Source of the DNA: Candidatus Dadabacteria bacterium | GTDB lineage: Bacteria; Desulfobacterota_D; UBA1144; Nemesobacterales; Nemesobacteraceae | Assembly (NCBI GenBank): GCA_026706695.1 | Contig: JAPOYE010000110.1 | Coordinates: 1-48,514 of the forward strand | Direction: 5' to 3' | DNA: 48,514 nt | Shown here: in pieces, positions 1 to 8,632 of the stretch | How the letters are laid out: each line of letters opens with the position of its first letter | How positions within the stretch are numbered: the stretch's first letter is position 1 | Program-made: the position numbers and the translations under genes | The notes under the pieces: model-generated | What the model was told of the DNA's origin: nothing | Database searches by the model: none | Seen by the model: the letters and a program-made list of their open reading frames with translations, nothing else

Positions 1-152
1 CTGCCCGTAACTTTTTAATAAAACTGCACCCCGTATCTAGAACGGAATCACCGTGGCGAAAACTCAGGCGATCTTTACTTTCAAGCTCCGGTATGTATTT
101 TAGTCTGTTTGTAGATTAAAACGTTCTCCGCAGTGGGGAAGGAAGCGGACAA

Positions 153-1457
153 TTGGGAATAAAATACAACCGGCCTGAAGTAAACAGGCAGATTACAAAA
201 CAGCTTATAAGTGACTACGGAGCGATTGTTTCCACGCTCGTGAAGGTTTTCGGCTACGAGAGCCTTGAGCACGTGCAGAGAGTATGTGCCAACTCTTTTG
301 AGAAGATGAGGGCCAGATGGGGAAAAGACGGAATTCCCCAGGATCCCCAGAGCGCGGTGTGGGCTGATATAACGGAGAGCTCAAACAAGCTTTTCTGCAG
401 GAAGATAAACTATCTCTCCAGAGCAAACGGTGCGAAGAGAAGGATCGACGTATCGGGGTTTCACCTCTCCTTTCCAGATAAAGAGGAAGTGGCGAAAAAC
501 CAGGTCGAGATGCTTTTCGCCCTGTGCGCGCCCGGAGTTGAAAGTTCCATCCGGAAATATCTCGTACTGAACGTGCTCTGCGGCTTTTCCTGCTCTTCCC
601 TCGCCAGGATACTGGAGAGAAACGAGAAGTCCCTCGAAGAGCAGCTCGCTTCGGAGAAAAAGAAGATCACCGAAGCGGCCGTTCGGATGACCGGGGCCGA
701 TATGGAGAAAAATCTCGGGACGGTGACCAAGAACATATACGAGATTTTCAGCCTCGGCCAAAACGGTATCCGCAAGGCAATGCCCCCGATCGCCTCCTTG
801 TGCTTTTCCGCGATAAGGCTTGGCGAAATGCTGCTTGATTTCTCCGCAACGAAAAAACCCGGGGTTCACGCCCTTGTATCCTTCATGCTGCTAAACGCCT
901 CGAGACTTCAGACCATGAACGACGGCAACGGAAGACCGCTTGGGATAAAGGAGCAGGACAGGGGGCTTTGGGACAGGGACATGATCAAAAGGGGATTTGA
1001 GCACCTTGCCCTCTCGGCTGAAGAAGGAGAAGAGGTAACGGAGATTCACCTGAAGGCAGGCGTTGACGCCGTTCACTCTCTAGCCAAAAAATACGGAGAC
1101 ACGAACTGGGACCGGATTATCTCACTTTACGACAAGTACCTGGCGTGCAACTACTGTCCGCTTGTCGAACTTCAAAAAGCAATCGCTATCTCCAAAACCC
1201 GAGGGCCGCAGGAAGGTCTTCGCGTCATAGGGGGAATACGCGGGGTTGAGGAGCTCCGCTCGCACGATCTCCTGTATTCAACCCTTGGAAATCTTCATTT
1301 CCAGCTCCATAAGTACGAAGACGCGATATCGAATTTCAACCGCGCGATCGGCCTTGCCGAGGACTCTTTCGAAAAGGCATTTTATTCCAAAAAGATAAAG
1401 ATCTGCGAGGACAGGATGAACATGTCGAAGCGCTACAGGTATGGAGTGTCCTTCTGA
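153..1457 (+). CDS. ECF42-like RNA polymerase sigma factor with C-terminal TPR-like extension
   Basis: Divergent member of the extracytoplasmic sigma factors with a long C-terminal domain (ECF42, DUF6596 type), which direct RNA polymerase to alternative promoters. The region-2-like part (residues 15-75) keeps the spacing around KMRARWGKDGIPQDPQSAVW, matching the family's ALERWPRDGIPDNPAAW block. A region-4-like helix-turn-helix lies at about 115-175. The family block with NDGNGRPL and EQDRGLWDRDMI is at about 260-290, followed by TPR-like helices to the end (GNLHFQLHKYEDAISNFNRAI). The start is TTG at 153, preceded by a purine-rich GGGGAAGGAAGCGG. ECF42 genes usually neighbour a DGPF/YCII gene, and none is visible here. 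The sigma-2 core is poorly conserved, so activity as a sigma factor is inferred. A 20-base gap to ggt suggests cotranscription. Confidence 0.7.
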   Translation: MGIKYNRPEVNRQITKQLISDYGAIVSTLVKVFGYESLEHVQRVCANSFEKMRARWGKDGIPQDPQSAVWADITESSNKLFCRKINYLSRANGAKRRIDVSGFHLSFPDKEEVAKNQVEMLFALCAPGVESSIRKYLVLNVLCGFSCSSLARILERNEKSLEEQLASEKKKITEAAVRMTGADMEKNLGTVTKNIYEIFSLGQNGIRKAMPPIASLCFSAIRLGEMLLDFSATKKPGVHALVSFMLLNASRLQTMNDGNGRPLGIKEQDRGLWDRDMIKRGFEHLALSAEEGEEVTEIHLKAGVDAVHSLAKKYGDTNWDRIISLYDKYLACNYCPLVELQKAIAISKTRGPQEGLRVIGGIRGVEELRSHDLLYSTLGNLHFQLHKYEDAISNFNRAIGLAEDSFEKAFYSKKIKICEDRMNMSKRYRYGVSF

Positions 1458-1477
1458 ACACTCCCCGGTCGCTTAAT

Positions 1478-3205
1478 ATGCCCGCGGACTCGATCCTTAA
1501 ACACGCCTTCATACTCTGTCTTGTTTTATCCGTCGCACTCTCTTCCGCCCGCGCGGAGCCCGGTTATTCAAATAAAAGTACGGCGGAATCCACATCTTTT
1601 CGAAACGGGATGGTTGTATCCGAGGAGCAGATCGCTACCCACATCGGGCTCTCCGTACTCAAGGAAGGCGGAAACGCCGTTGATGCAGCGGTCGCCGTCG
1701 GATTCGCCCTTGCGGTCACTCACCCGAGAGCCGGAAACCTCGGGGGCGGCGGATTCATGCTGGTCCATCTAAGCAAAACGGGACGGACAGTCGCCATAGA
1801 TTACAGGGAAAAAGCCCCGCTTGGGGCCACGCGCAACATGTTCCTCGATGAGACCGGGGAGGTTGACATGGAACGGGCACGGCACAGCATCTATTCCTGC
1901 GGGGTTTCGGGAACGGTCGCGGGGCTTTCGCTGGCCCTTGAAAAATACGGAACCATGCCGCTTGAAAAGGTTCTTGCGCCGGCAATAAGGCTCGCGGAGG
2001 AAGGGTTCGCGGTTACGCCGGAGTTCAGGAAATCGCTCCTGAAGGCAAAGTGGCGCTTGAAAAAATCAGGCGAGAGCATGGAGATTTTTTTCAAAAACAA
2101 CGGAGAGCCGCCCCGGGAGGGAGAAATCCTCAGGCAGAAAAACCTTGCGTGGAGCCTCAAGGAGATAAGCAAAAACGGTCCCGGGGCGTTTTACAGGGGG
2201 GCAATAGCGAAAAAAATCACGGCTTACATGAAAAAAGAGGGAGGCCTCATAACCGAACGGGACCTTGCCTCTTACGAGGCTCTCATAAGAGAACCGGTGA
2301 CCGGAAGCTACAGGGACTACAGCATCCACTCGATGCCGCCTCCAAGCTCGGGTGGGGTCCATCTTATCCAGATGCTTAACATTCTCGAGCGCTATCCCCT
2401 CTCGCAATACGGCCATAACTCCGCACGCTACGTCCATATTCTCTCGGAAACCATGAAGCTCGCCTATGCGGACAGATCAAAACATCTGGGCGACCCGGAC
2501 TTCTCCCCCGTTCCCACAGCACACCTTGTCTCAAAACAGTACGCAAAACGCCAGGAAGTCCGCATCAATCCCCAAAAAGCGACTCCGAGCAGATACGTAA
2601 AGCCCGGCTCACCAGTCCCCGCCGGAGGCACTGACACCACCCACTTCACCGTAGCCGACAGATTCGGAAACGTGGTTTCAAACACATACACGCTTAATTT
2701 CACCTACGGCTCGGGCCTCGCTGTGCCGGGAACAGGGATCCTGCTGAACAACGAAATGGATGATTTCTCGGCAAAGCCCGGAGCGCCGAACGCATACGGC
2801 CTAATCGGCGGTGAAAAAAATTCCATTGCCCCCGGTAAAAGAATGCTGAGTTCCATGACCCCGACCATTGTGTTTAACGACGAAAAGCTTTTTCTAGCGA
2901 CGGGAGGCAAGGGGGGAAGCAGAATAATAACCTCAGTGCTTCAGGTCATCCTGAACGTGATTGACCATAAAATGAGCATACGGGAGGCCGCATCGGCCCC
3001 GAGGATACACCACCAGTGGCTCCCCGACACCCTGTACATAGAAAGAGAAGCAGGGGAAGATCTGGAGGCCGGGTTGCGGAAAAAAGGATACGAAGTGAAA
3101 AGAACCGGTCCGATGGGAAGTACGCAGAGCGTGGCGAGGATCAACGGGCTTTTTCACGGAGCGACCGATCCCAGGCACCCGGGAGGGCTGGCGCAGGGGT
3201 ACTGA
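1478..3205 (+). CDS. ggt: gamma-glutamyltransferase (glutathione hydrolase)
   Basis: Exported Ntn-hydrolase that removes or transfers the gamma-glutamyl group of glutathione in the periplasm. A signal peptide covers about residues 1-26, ending near SSARA. The large-subunit substrate arginine is in DYREKAPLGA (R110). The self-cleavage and nucleophile threonine is the first Thr of TTHFTV (T387), where the precursor would split into large and small subunits. The small subunit keeps SNTYTLNFTYGSG, GILLNNEMDDFS and the oxyanion-type SSMTPTIV block. At 575 aa it is a normal full-length GGT. It follows the ECF42-like gene by 20 bases and precedes the autotransporter esterase by about 116 bases. The family is clear; the physiological substrate is not shown. 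Confidence 0.96.
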   Translation: MPADSILKHAFILCLVLSVALSSARAEPGYSNKSTAESTSFRNGMVVSEEQIATHIGLSVLKEGGNAVDAAVAVGFALAVTHPRAGNLGGGGFMLVHLSKTGRTVAIDYREKAPLGATRNMFLDETGEVDMERARHSIYSCGVSGTVAGLSLALEKYGTMPLEKVLAPAIRLAEEGFAVTPEFRKSLLKAKWRLKKSGESMEIFFKNNGEPPREGEILRQKNLAWSLKEISKNGPGAFYRGAIAKKITAYMKKEGGLITERDLASYEALIREPVTGSYRDYSIHSMPPPSSGGVHLIQMLNILERYPLSQYGHNSARYVHILSETMKLAYADRSKHLGDPDFSPVPTAHLVSKQYAKRQEVRINPQKATPSRYVKPGSPVPAGGTDTTHFTVADRFGNVVSNTYTLNFTYGSGLAVPGTGILLNNEMDDFSAKPGAPNAYGLIGGEKNSIAPGKRMLSSMTPTIVFNDEKLFLATGGKGGSRIITSVLQVILNVIDHKMSIREAASAPRIHHQWLPDTLYIEREAGEDLEAGLRKKGYEVKRTGPMGSTQSVARINGLFHGATDPRHPGGLAQGY

Positions 3206-3321
3206 TCCGCATGCTGCGCCCGGAAAAGCAAATCGCCCCTAACCCGTCTTTCGCCGTCACGTAGCGGACCCTGAGCATGGTAGGATTAACTTTGAAAACA
3301 GAATTCATTGGAGGGCTCTTA

Positions 3322-5184
3322 ATGTTCCGATGTCCGCACTTTCTCCTTGCTGTTACGATCCTTTTAGGGCTTGTCAGCGCCGCCCGGGCCCAAACTTTCA
3401 ATTCTGTCGTCGTATTCGGTGACAGCCTGAGTGATTCTGGGAATATCGCCCAGATCAGCGGACTTCCGCCCGGCACGAGCTTCACCACGAATCCAGATCC
3501 GGTCTGGGCCGAAATCGTGGCCCGGGCTTTCGGGGCATCCGGAACCAATTCGCTCGCCGGAGGGACGAACTACGCATGGGGCGGCGCCTGCGTAGACCCA
3601 AACGTCGCTTGTGAAAACCCTGTGCCTACAACGCAGCAACAGATTAGCCAGCATCTCTCCGGAGGAAATGCCGACCCGGATACGCTTTACATGATCTGGG
3701 GCGGCGCAAACGATATAAGCGCCATCGCCGGGGAAAATCAGTCTGACGTCCAAGGCGCCCTCAATGGCGCCCTGAAAGCGGCAGAAGCGTACGTAGATCA
3801 AATCCGAGGTCTCCAGAACGCCGGCGCGCGTTACGTCGTGGTGCTCAGCGTGCCCGACGCCGGCAAAACCATAAACGCTCAGCGTGACGGGCCTGTAGCC
3901 GCGGCTGGACTCTCCGCTCTAGTCCAGGTCTATAATGAAGCTCTGGATACGGGTCTCGGATCTCTTGAGCACGGAATCATTCCCGTGAATGTCTCTGTCC
4001 TGTTGGACGAGATGACTGAAAATCCTGGAAACTACGGATTCACCAACATTGATGAGATAGCTTGTACTCCCGGTTCCAACCCCCTGCGCCCTAGCGGGGG
4101 ACTGGAGTCGCTTGTCTGCGGTCCGGCCGATTCAGGCTATCTTTCACCTCCCAAAACTGATGAAACTTATTTTTTCGCGGACGGCTCCCATCCCAGTGGC
4201 CTGGGCCATGCGGCAGTCGCAAGTATGGTAATTTCCACTCTTGAGGCCCCGGTTCAGGTATCGCTTGGAGGGGAAGCAGGAGTAGAAGTTGCCAGGGCGC
4301 ACCGCGACGCCGTATTTACGGAGCGGATGCTTGACCTCGGGTTTAATCGCTCGGCCGGGAAATGGCACAGCTACGCGAGGGGCCTTACAGGCAGATACAA
4401 TCTCGAATCCCCGCCGCGTCTGGGCAAAACGCAGGCCGAAATGCATGTGCTCACCCTGGGCACCGACTACCGCATTGGGGATGGGCTTTACCTGGGCGCG
4501 GCATTGAGCCTTGGGAACCACGACAATGATCTCTCGGGCGCAAGCATTGACAGCATCGTTGTGACAGGCTCGCTGCACGGCACCCTTATCTACGACGTTT
4601 TCTACCTGAGCGGCGCCTTTAACGGAGGCAGGACATCTATTGACATCAACCGCTCGATCCGGCTCGGAGCGGCGCTACGCACGGAGCACGGCTCCACAAG
4701 CTCCTATCAGTTCGGAACCGATGTCGAATTGGGCTGGGTTTCGAGCACATCCGAGAGGTACAGACATAATCTGTTTCTGGGACTCGGGTGGCTTAATCAG
4801 AAAATCGACGGCTACAGTGAAATCGGCTCCACGTCCACATCGATGAACTTCTCGGACTTTGAACGCGACTCCCTATTTGCGAGAGCGGGTTATCAGTTCA
4901 AAGGAAATCTAGGTCTAGGCGAAAGGCTGTTACCATACCTCCGCGTCTCTTACGAGAGAGAGCTTAACGACGATTCCGTTCCGGTCACCGCGGGATCGAA
5001 CACCATGTCCGGCCGCTTTACTCTCCCGGGTTTCAAACCGCCGAATGAATGGATAAACGCCGACGGCGGCCTTACCGCCAACATCGGCAGCCGGACGAGA
5101 ACTTTCGTCGGCTACTCCGGGCGCTTTGGCAACGACTCCAACCTCAGCCATGAGTTCAGTCTCGGAGTGCGCATGACATTCTAG
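3322..5184 (+). CDS. GDSL-family esterase/lipase autotransporter (EstA-like)
   Basis: Predicted surface esterase made of an N-terminal SGNH/GDSL hydrolase passenger and a C-terminal autotransporter barrel. ATG at 3322 is chosen over the more upstream in-frame start because GGAGGG lies just before it and it begins a clean signal peptide ending near AARAQ. Catalytic blocks are VVFGDSLSDSG (Ser35), WGGAND (Asn130) and FFADGSHPSGLGH (Asp287, His290). From about residue 350 the protein becomes alternating amphipathic strands and ends in the C-terminal Phe motif (GVRMTF) expected for BAM-dependent insertion. Length 620 aa fits EstA/EstP-type autotransporters. The stop lies 7 bases from the convergent nadA stop with no obvious intrinsic terminator. 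Confidence 0.93.
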   Translation: MFRCPHFLLAVTILLGLVSAARAQTFNSVVVFGDSLSDSGNIAQISGLPPGTSFTTNPDPVWAEIVARAFGASGTNSLAGGTNYAWGGACVDPNVACENPVPTTQQQISQHLSGGNADPDTLYMIWGGANDISAIAGENQSDVQGALNGALKAAEAYVDQIRGLQNAGARYVVVLSVPDAGKTINAQRDGPVAAAGLSALVQVYNEALDTGLGSLEHGIIPVNVSVLLDEMTENPGNYGFTNIDEIACTPGSNPLRPSGGLESLVCGPADSGYLSPPKTDETYFFADGSHPSGLGHAAVASMVISTLEAPVQVSLGGEAGVEVARAHRDAVFTERMLDLGFNRSAGKWHSYARGLTGRYNLESPPRLGKTQAEMHVLTLGTDYRIGDGLYLGAALSLGNHDNDLSGASIDSIVVTGSLHGTLIYDVFYLSGAFNGGRTSIDINRSIRLGAALRTEHGSTSSYQFGTDVELGWVSSTSERYRHNLFLGLGWLNQKIDGYSEIGSTSTSMNFSDFERDSLFARAGYQFKGNLGLGERLLPYLRVSYERELNDDSVPVTAGSNTMSGRFTLPGFKPPNEWINADGGLTANIGSRTRTFVGYSGRFGNDSNLSHEFSLGVRMTF

Positions 5185-5191
5185 AAAGCGG

Positions 5192-6145
5192 TTATTGAGC
5201 CGAGATGTAAAGCATCCTGTCTATCGATTTCTTGGCCTTCCGAGCAATATCCTCGGGAACCCTGACCTCGTAGACCTCCTCCCTTAGGGAATTGAGTACC
5301 TTATCAACCGTTATCATCTTCATGTACTCGCAGACCGCGTCGGCCTTGGCGGGGTAGAACTCCTTCTCGGGGCTCTGTTTCCTGAGAGTGTGAAGAATTC
5401 CGGTTTCAGTGGCGACCACGAACTCGGGGGTGTCGGAATTCCGGGTGTAGTCAATCATCTTTCCCGTAGAGAAAAACTTGATCTCCTTTGCCAGCTCGTC
5501 GTCCCTAGCCGCGGAATGAAGAAAAGACGTGGTGCAGCCGCACTCGGGGTGAACTATCATCTCCGCGTTGGGATAGGATTCCTTTATCCTCCTTATATCC
5601 TTCGGACGTATCCCCGCGTGCACGTGGCATTCCCCGGGCCAGATGTGAATTTTCCTGCCCGTAGCCTTGGAGACAAATGCCCCCAGGAACATGTCCGGCA
5701 GAAAAAGTATCTCTCTGTCCCTGGGAATGGATTCCACTATCTTGACGGCGTTTGAGGAAGTAACGCAGTAGTCGGTCTCCGACTTGACGGCGGCCGAGGT
5801 GTTCACATAGGAAACCACGAGCGCGTCCGGGTGTTCGGATTTCCACTTTTTGAGCTGCTCCAGGTTTATGGTCTCGGCAAGGGAGCACCCCGCCTCGGGA
5901 TCGGGGATGAGCACCTTTTTGTCGGGAGAGATTATGGAAGCGGTTTCGGCCATGAAGTGGACTCCGCAGAAGATGATGATTTCCGCGTCGGTTTCAGAAG
6001 CCTTCTGCGAGAGACCTAAGGAATCCCCCGTGTAGTCGGCAAGGTCCTGGATTTCGGGTATCTGGTAGTTATGGGCCAGAATTACCGCGTTTTTTTCCTT
6101 TCTGAGCCTGTCTATTTCTTCTGAAATGTCATGTAAGCTGTCCAT
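5192..6145 (-). CDS. nadA: quinolinate synthase
   Basis: [4Fe-4S] enzyme that condenses iminoaspartate with dihydroxyacetone phosphate to quinolinate in de novo NAD synthesis. At 317 aa it lacks the long N-terminal extension of some homologues. Likely cluster ligands are Cys60 in FCGVHFMAETA, Cys173 in WPGECHVHAGI and Cys272 in the C-terminal VCEYMKMIT block; HPECGCTTSF and DYCVTSSNA are also conserved family blocks. It is the last gene of a minus-strand run and lies 37 bases after nadC, so NadB (supplying iminoaspartate), NadC and NadA are likely made together. Confidence 0.97.
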   Translation of the reverse strand: MDSLHDISEEIDRLRKEKNAVILAHNYQIPEIQDLADYTGDSLGLSQKASETDAEIIIFCGVHFMAETASIISPDKKVLIPDPEAGCSLAETINLEQLKKWKSEHPDALVVSYVNTSAAVKSETDYCVTSSNAVKIVESIPRDREILFLPDMFLGAFVSKATGRKIHIWPGECHVHAGIRPKDIRRIKESYPNAEMIVHPECGCTTSFLHSAARDDELAKEIKFFSTGKMIDYTRNSDTPEFVVATETGILHTLRKQSPEKEFYPAKADAVCEYMKMITVDKVLNSLREEVYEVRVPEDIARKAKKSIDRMLYISAQ

Positions 6146-6182
6146 CTCAACAGCCGGGCATCCCCTATTTAGCCCGCAACTT

Positions 6183-7031
6183 TCAGTCTAACACATCAAA
6201 AGAAATATCTAAACACGGAGCCGAGTGCGTAAGAGCTCCGACAGATATGAAATCGACTCTGCTTTGCGCCATCTCCCTAACGTTCTCAAGAGTAACCCCG
6301 CCGGAGACCTCGACAAGCGCGCGGCGGCCTATCAGGCGCACGGCCTCCCCGATTTCCCGGATGTCCATGTTGTCAAGCATTATGACGTCAACGCCGCAGG
6401 AAACCGCCTCCTTTACCTGCTCCATGGTTTTGGTCTCCACCTCTACGGAGAAATCCGCTCCGACGCCCCGCCTCGCCCTCTCGACCGCCGCCGCTATGCT
6501 CCCGGCGGCCTTTATATGGTTGTCCTTTATGAGCACTCCGTCGTAAAGCCCGGCGCGGTGATTATGTCCCCCGCCGACCGCCACGGCGTATTTGCTGATC
6601 CACCTGAGTCCCGGAAGGGTTTTTCTGGTGTCTTTTATCTTCACTCCGGAACCGGCTACGGCCTCGACGAAAAAAGAAGTGAGAGTCGAGATGCCGCTCA
6701 TTTTCTGAAGGATGTTAAGAGCGGTCCGCTCCGCCGAAAGAATCGCCCTGCTTCTGCCCGTAACGCGGGCGAGAGTGTCTCCCGGCGAAACCCTGTCCCC
6801 GTCATGGACAATCTCTTCCCACGTGCAGTCCGGATCAAGTTTCCGGAAAACGGCGCCGGAAAGTCCCAGCCCTGAAACCACGCCGGTCCCCTTCGCGCGC
6901 ACTTCTCCGGTTAAAACGGCGTCTTCGGGAACTATGCTCCCGGTCGTAACGTCTCCGCTCCCTATATCCTCCCGAAGAGCAAGCTCCAAAACGGCGTCAA
7001 CTTCCTGCGGGTAATTTTCGTGCGTCTTCAT
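6183..7031 (-). CDS. nadC: nicotinate-nucleotide pyrophosphorylase (quinolinate phosphoribosyltransferase)
   Basis: Converts quinolinate and PRPP to nicotinate mononucleotide, CO2 and pyrophosphate in the cytoplasm. Diagnostic blocks are ERTALNILQKMSGIST, KDTRKTLPGLR, GGGHNHRAGLYDGVLIKDNH and EVSGGVTLENV, in normal order. The 282-aa length is typical. Its ATG overlaps the nadB TGA by one base (TGATG), which suggests translational coupling. It sits between nadB and nadA, the enzymes that make its substrate. Confidence 0.97.
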   Translation of the reverse strand: MKTHENYPQEVDAVLELALREDIGSGDVTTGSIVPEDAVLTGEVRAKGTGVVSGLGLSGAVFRKLDPDCTWEEIVHDGDRVSPGDTLARVTGRSRAILSAERTALNILQKMSGISTLTSFFVEAVAGSGVKIKDTRKTLPGLRWISKYAVAVGGGHNHRAGLYDGVLIKDNHIKAAGSIAAAVERARRGVGADFSVEVETKTMEQVKEAVSCGVDVIMLDNMDIREIGEAVRLIGRRALVEVSGGVTLENVREMAQSRVDFISVGALTHSAPCLDISFDVLD

Positions 7032-8611
7032 CAGTCGGCTCCGTAGCTCTCCAGATTCTTCCTGAAAACCAGATGTTTTTCATAATCCGAGTCCTCCTCC
7101 GGATAATCAGACCTCATGTGGGCTCCCCGGGACTCCTTCCTCGAAAGAGCTGCGCGCGCGACGAGCAGACACACATCCAGCATCGTCCCGAGCTTAAAGC
7201 CAAACCATCCGGGAACGTCCCTGGCTGCCGAGGAAACCTCCTCGAGCCGCGCAACGAATTCCTCCATGCCCTCTCGCTCTCTCACTATCCCGAGATGCGT
7301 GCTCATCCCCCCGATTATTGAGTCCTTGGCTTCGTTGAAAAACCCGGCATCGGCTTCTCTGGTGTCGGCAAGCATAAAGCCTTCGAAATCTCCGCTAATG
7401 TCTCCCGTATGCTGCCTGCCGGACGCGCTGTCAACACACCTCTTGGCAAACACCATGCACTCGAGAAGGGAATTGCTCGCAAGGCGGTTGGCACCGTGGA
7501 CGCCAGTGTTTGAAACCTCTCCGCAGGCGTAAAGACCCTCTATGTTCGTCTCTCCCATGAGACTGGTCCTTACCCCGCCTATGGTGTAATGGGCGGCGGG
7601 AGCAACGGGAATGCGGTCTTTGGGAAGATCAAAACCCGAATCCCTGCAGAGCCTGTCTATGTTAGAGAACCTTTTCCTTACGAATTCGGGATCCATATGG
7701 GAGAGATCGAGATACACATAGTCTTCTCCGCAGGACCTCATCTCGCTGTGAATCGCCTTTGAGACCACGTCTCTCGGCGCAAGTTCAAGGAGGGAACTGT
7801 AGTGTTCCATGAACCTTTCGCCCCGGGCGTTAAGGAGATAGGCTCCCTCCCCCCTTATCGCCTCGGTGAGAAGAAAGGCGTCGCCTTTTTTGCCGCTGAA
7901 AACAGTGGGGTGGAACTGAACGAACTCCATGTCGGAAATCTCGGCTCCCGCTCTCCAGGCAAGCGATATGCCTTCCCCCGAGGCCCCTTCCGGATTGGTG
8001 GTCCTACTGTAAAGGGCGCTTGCGCCGCCGGTGGCGACTATGGTGCAGGGAGAAGAAATTCTCACGTAGCTTTCCCTCCCCTCGTCGTAACCCCAGACGC
8101 CGTAGCATCTCTCTCCGTCCGAGATTATGTCGGTAACGGTGACAAGCTCAAGAATGGCTACCGACTCGCTTGAACTTACAAAAGAGATGAGGAACTCGAT
8201 CATCTCCTTTCCCGTCGAGTCGCCTCCCGCGTGAAGAACTCTTCTTTTCGAGTGGCCGCCTTCAAGGCCGAGCAGAAGACCGCTGTCGTCGGAATCGAAC
8301 TTCATGCCGAGGTTTATGAGGTCTGTTACCCTCTCCCTTCCATCCTCGACCAGGATCTGCACGGCGCGGCCATCGCAAAGCCCTCTTCCCGCGGCAATCG
8401 TGTCCTCCTTGTGAAAGATGGGCGAGTCCTCGGGGTCGACCGCAGCCGCGATTCCTCCCTGAGCCCAGTATGAATTGCTTTGCACGAGGGTCTGCTTGGT
8501 CACCACCACGCACCGGCCAAGGGAAGACGCGCACACCGCGGCGTAGAGACCCGCAAGCCCCCCGCCCACAACAAGAAAATCGCACTCGACGTCAATAATT
8601 TCTGCGCTCAT
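7031..8611 (-). CDS. nadB: L-aspartate oxidase
   Basis: FAD enzyme of the succinate dehydrogenase/fumarate reductase flavoprotein family that oxidises L-aspartate to iminoaspartate, the first step of de novo NAD synthesis. It shows the N-terminal dinucleotide fold FLVVGGGLAGLYAA, the flavin-contact SYWAQGGIAA, the FVQFHPTVF and EAIRGEGAYLLN blocks, and HYTIGGVRT followed by GLYACGEVSNTGVHGANRLA. The 526-aa length and C-terminal helical domain are normal. It starts 21 bases after glnD. Apart from GGGGGG about 14 bases upstream there is no close Shine-Dalgarno. Confidence 0.97.
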   Translation of the reverse strand: MSAEIIDVECDFLVVGGGLAGLYAAVCASSLGRCVVVTKQTLVQSNSYWAQGGIAAAVDPEDSPIFHKEDTIAAGRGLCDGRAVQILVEDGRERVTDLINLGMKFDSDDSGLLLGLEGGHSKRRVLHAGGDSTGKEMIEFLISFVSSSESVAILELVTVTDIISDGERCYGVWGYDEGRESYVRISSPCTIVATGGASALYSRTTNPEGASGEGISLAWRAGAEISDMEFVQFHPTVFSGKKGDAFLLTEAIRGEGAYLLNARGERFMEHYSSLLELAPRDVVSKAIHSEMRSCGEDYVYLDLSHMDPEFVRKRFSNIDRLCRDSGFDLPKDRIPVAPAAHYTIGGVRTSLMGETNIEGLYACGEVSNTGVHGANRLASNSLLECMVFAKRCVDSASGRQHTGDISGDFEGFMLADTREADAGFFNEAKDSIIGGMSTHLGIVREREGMEEFVARLEEVSSAARDVPGWFGFKLGTMLDVCLLVARAALSRKESRGAHMRSDYPEEDSDYEKHLVFRKNLESYGAD

Positions 8612-8632
8612 TAAAACCGCCCGGCTTCCCCC

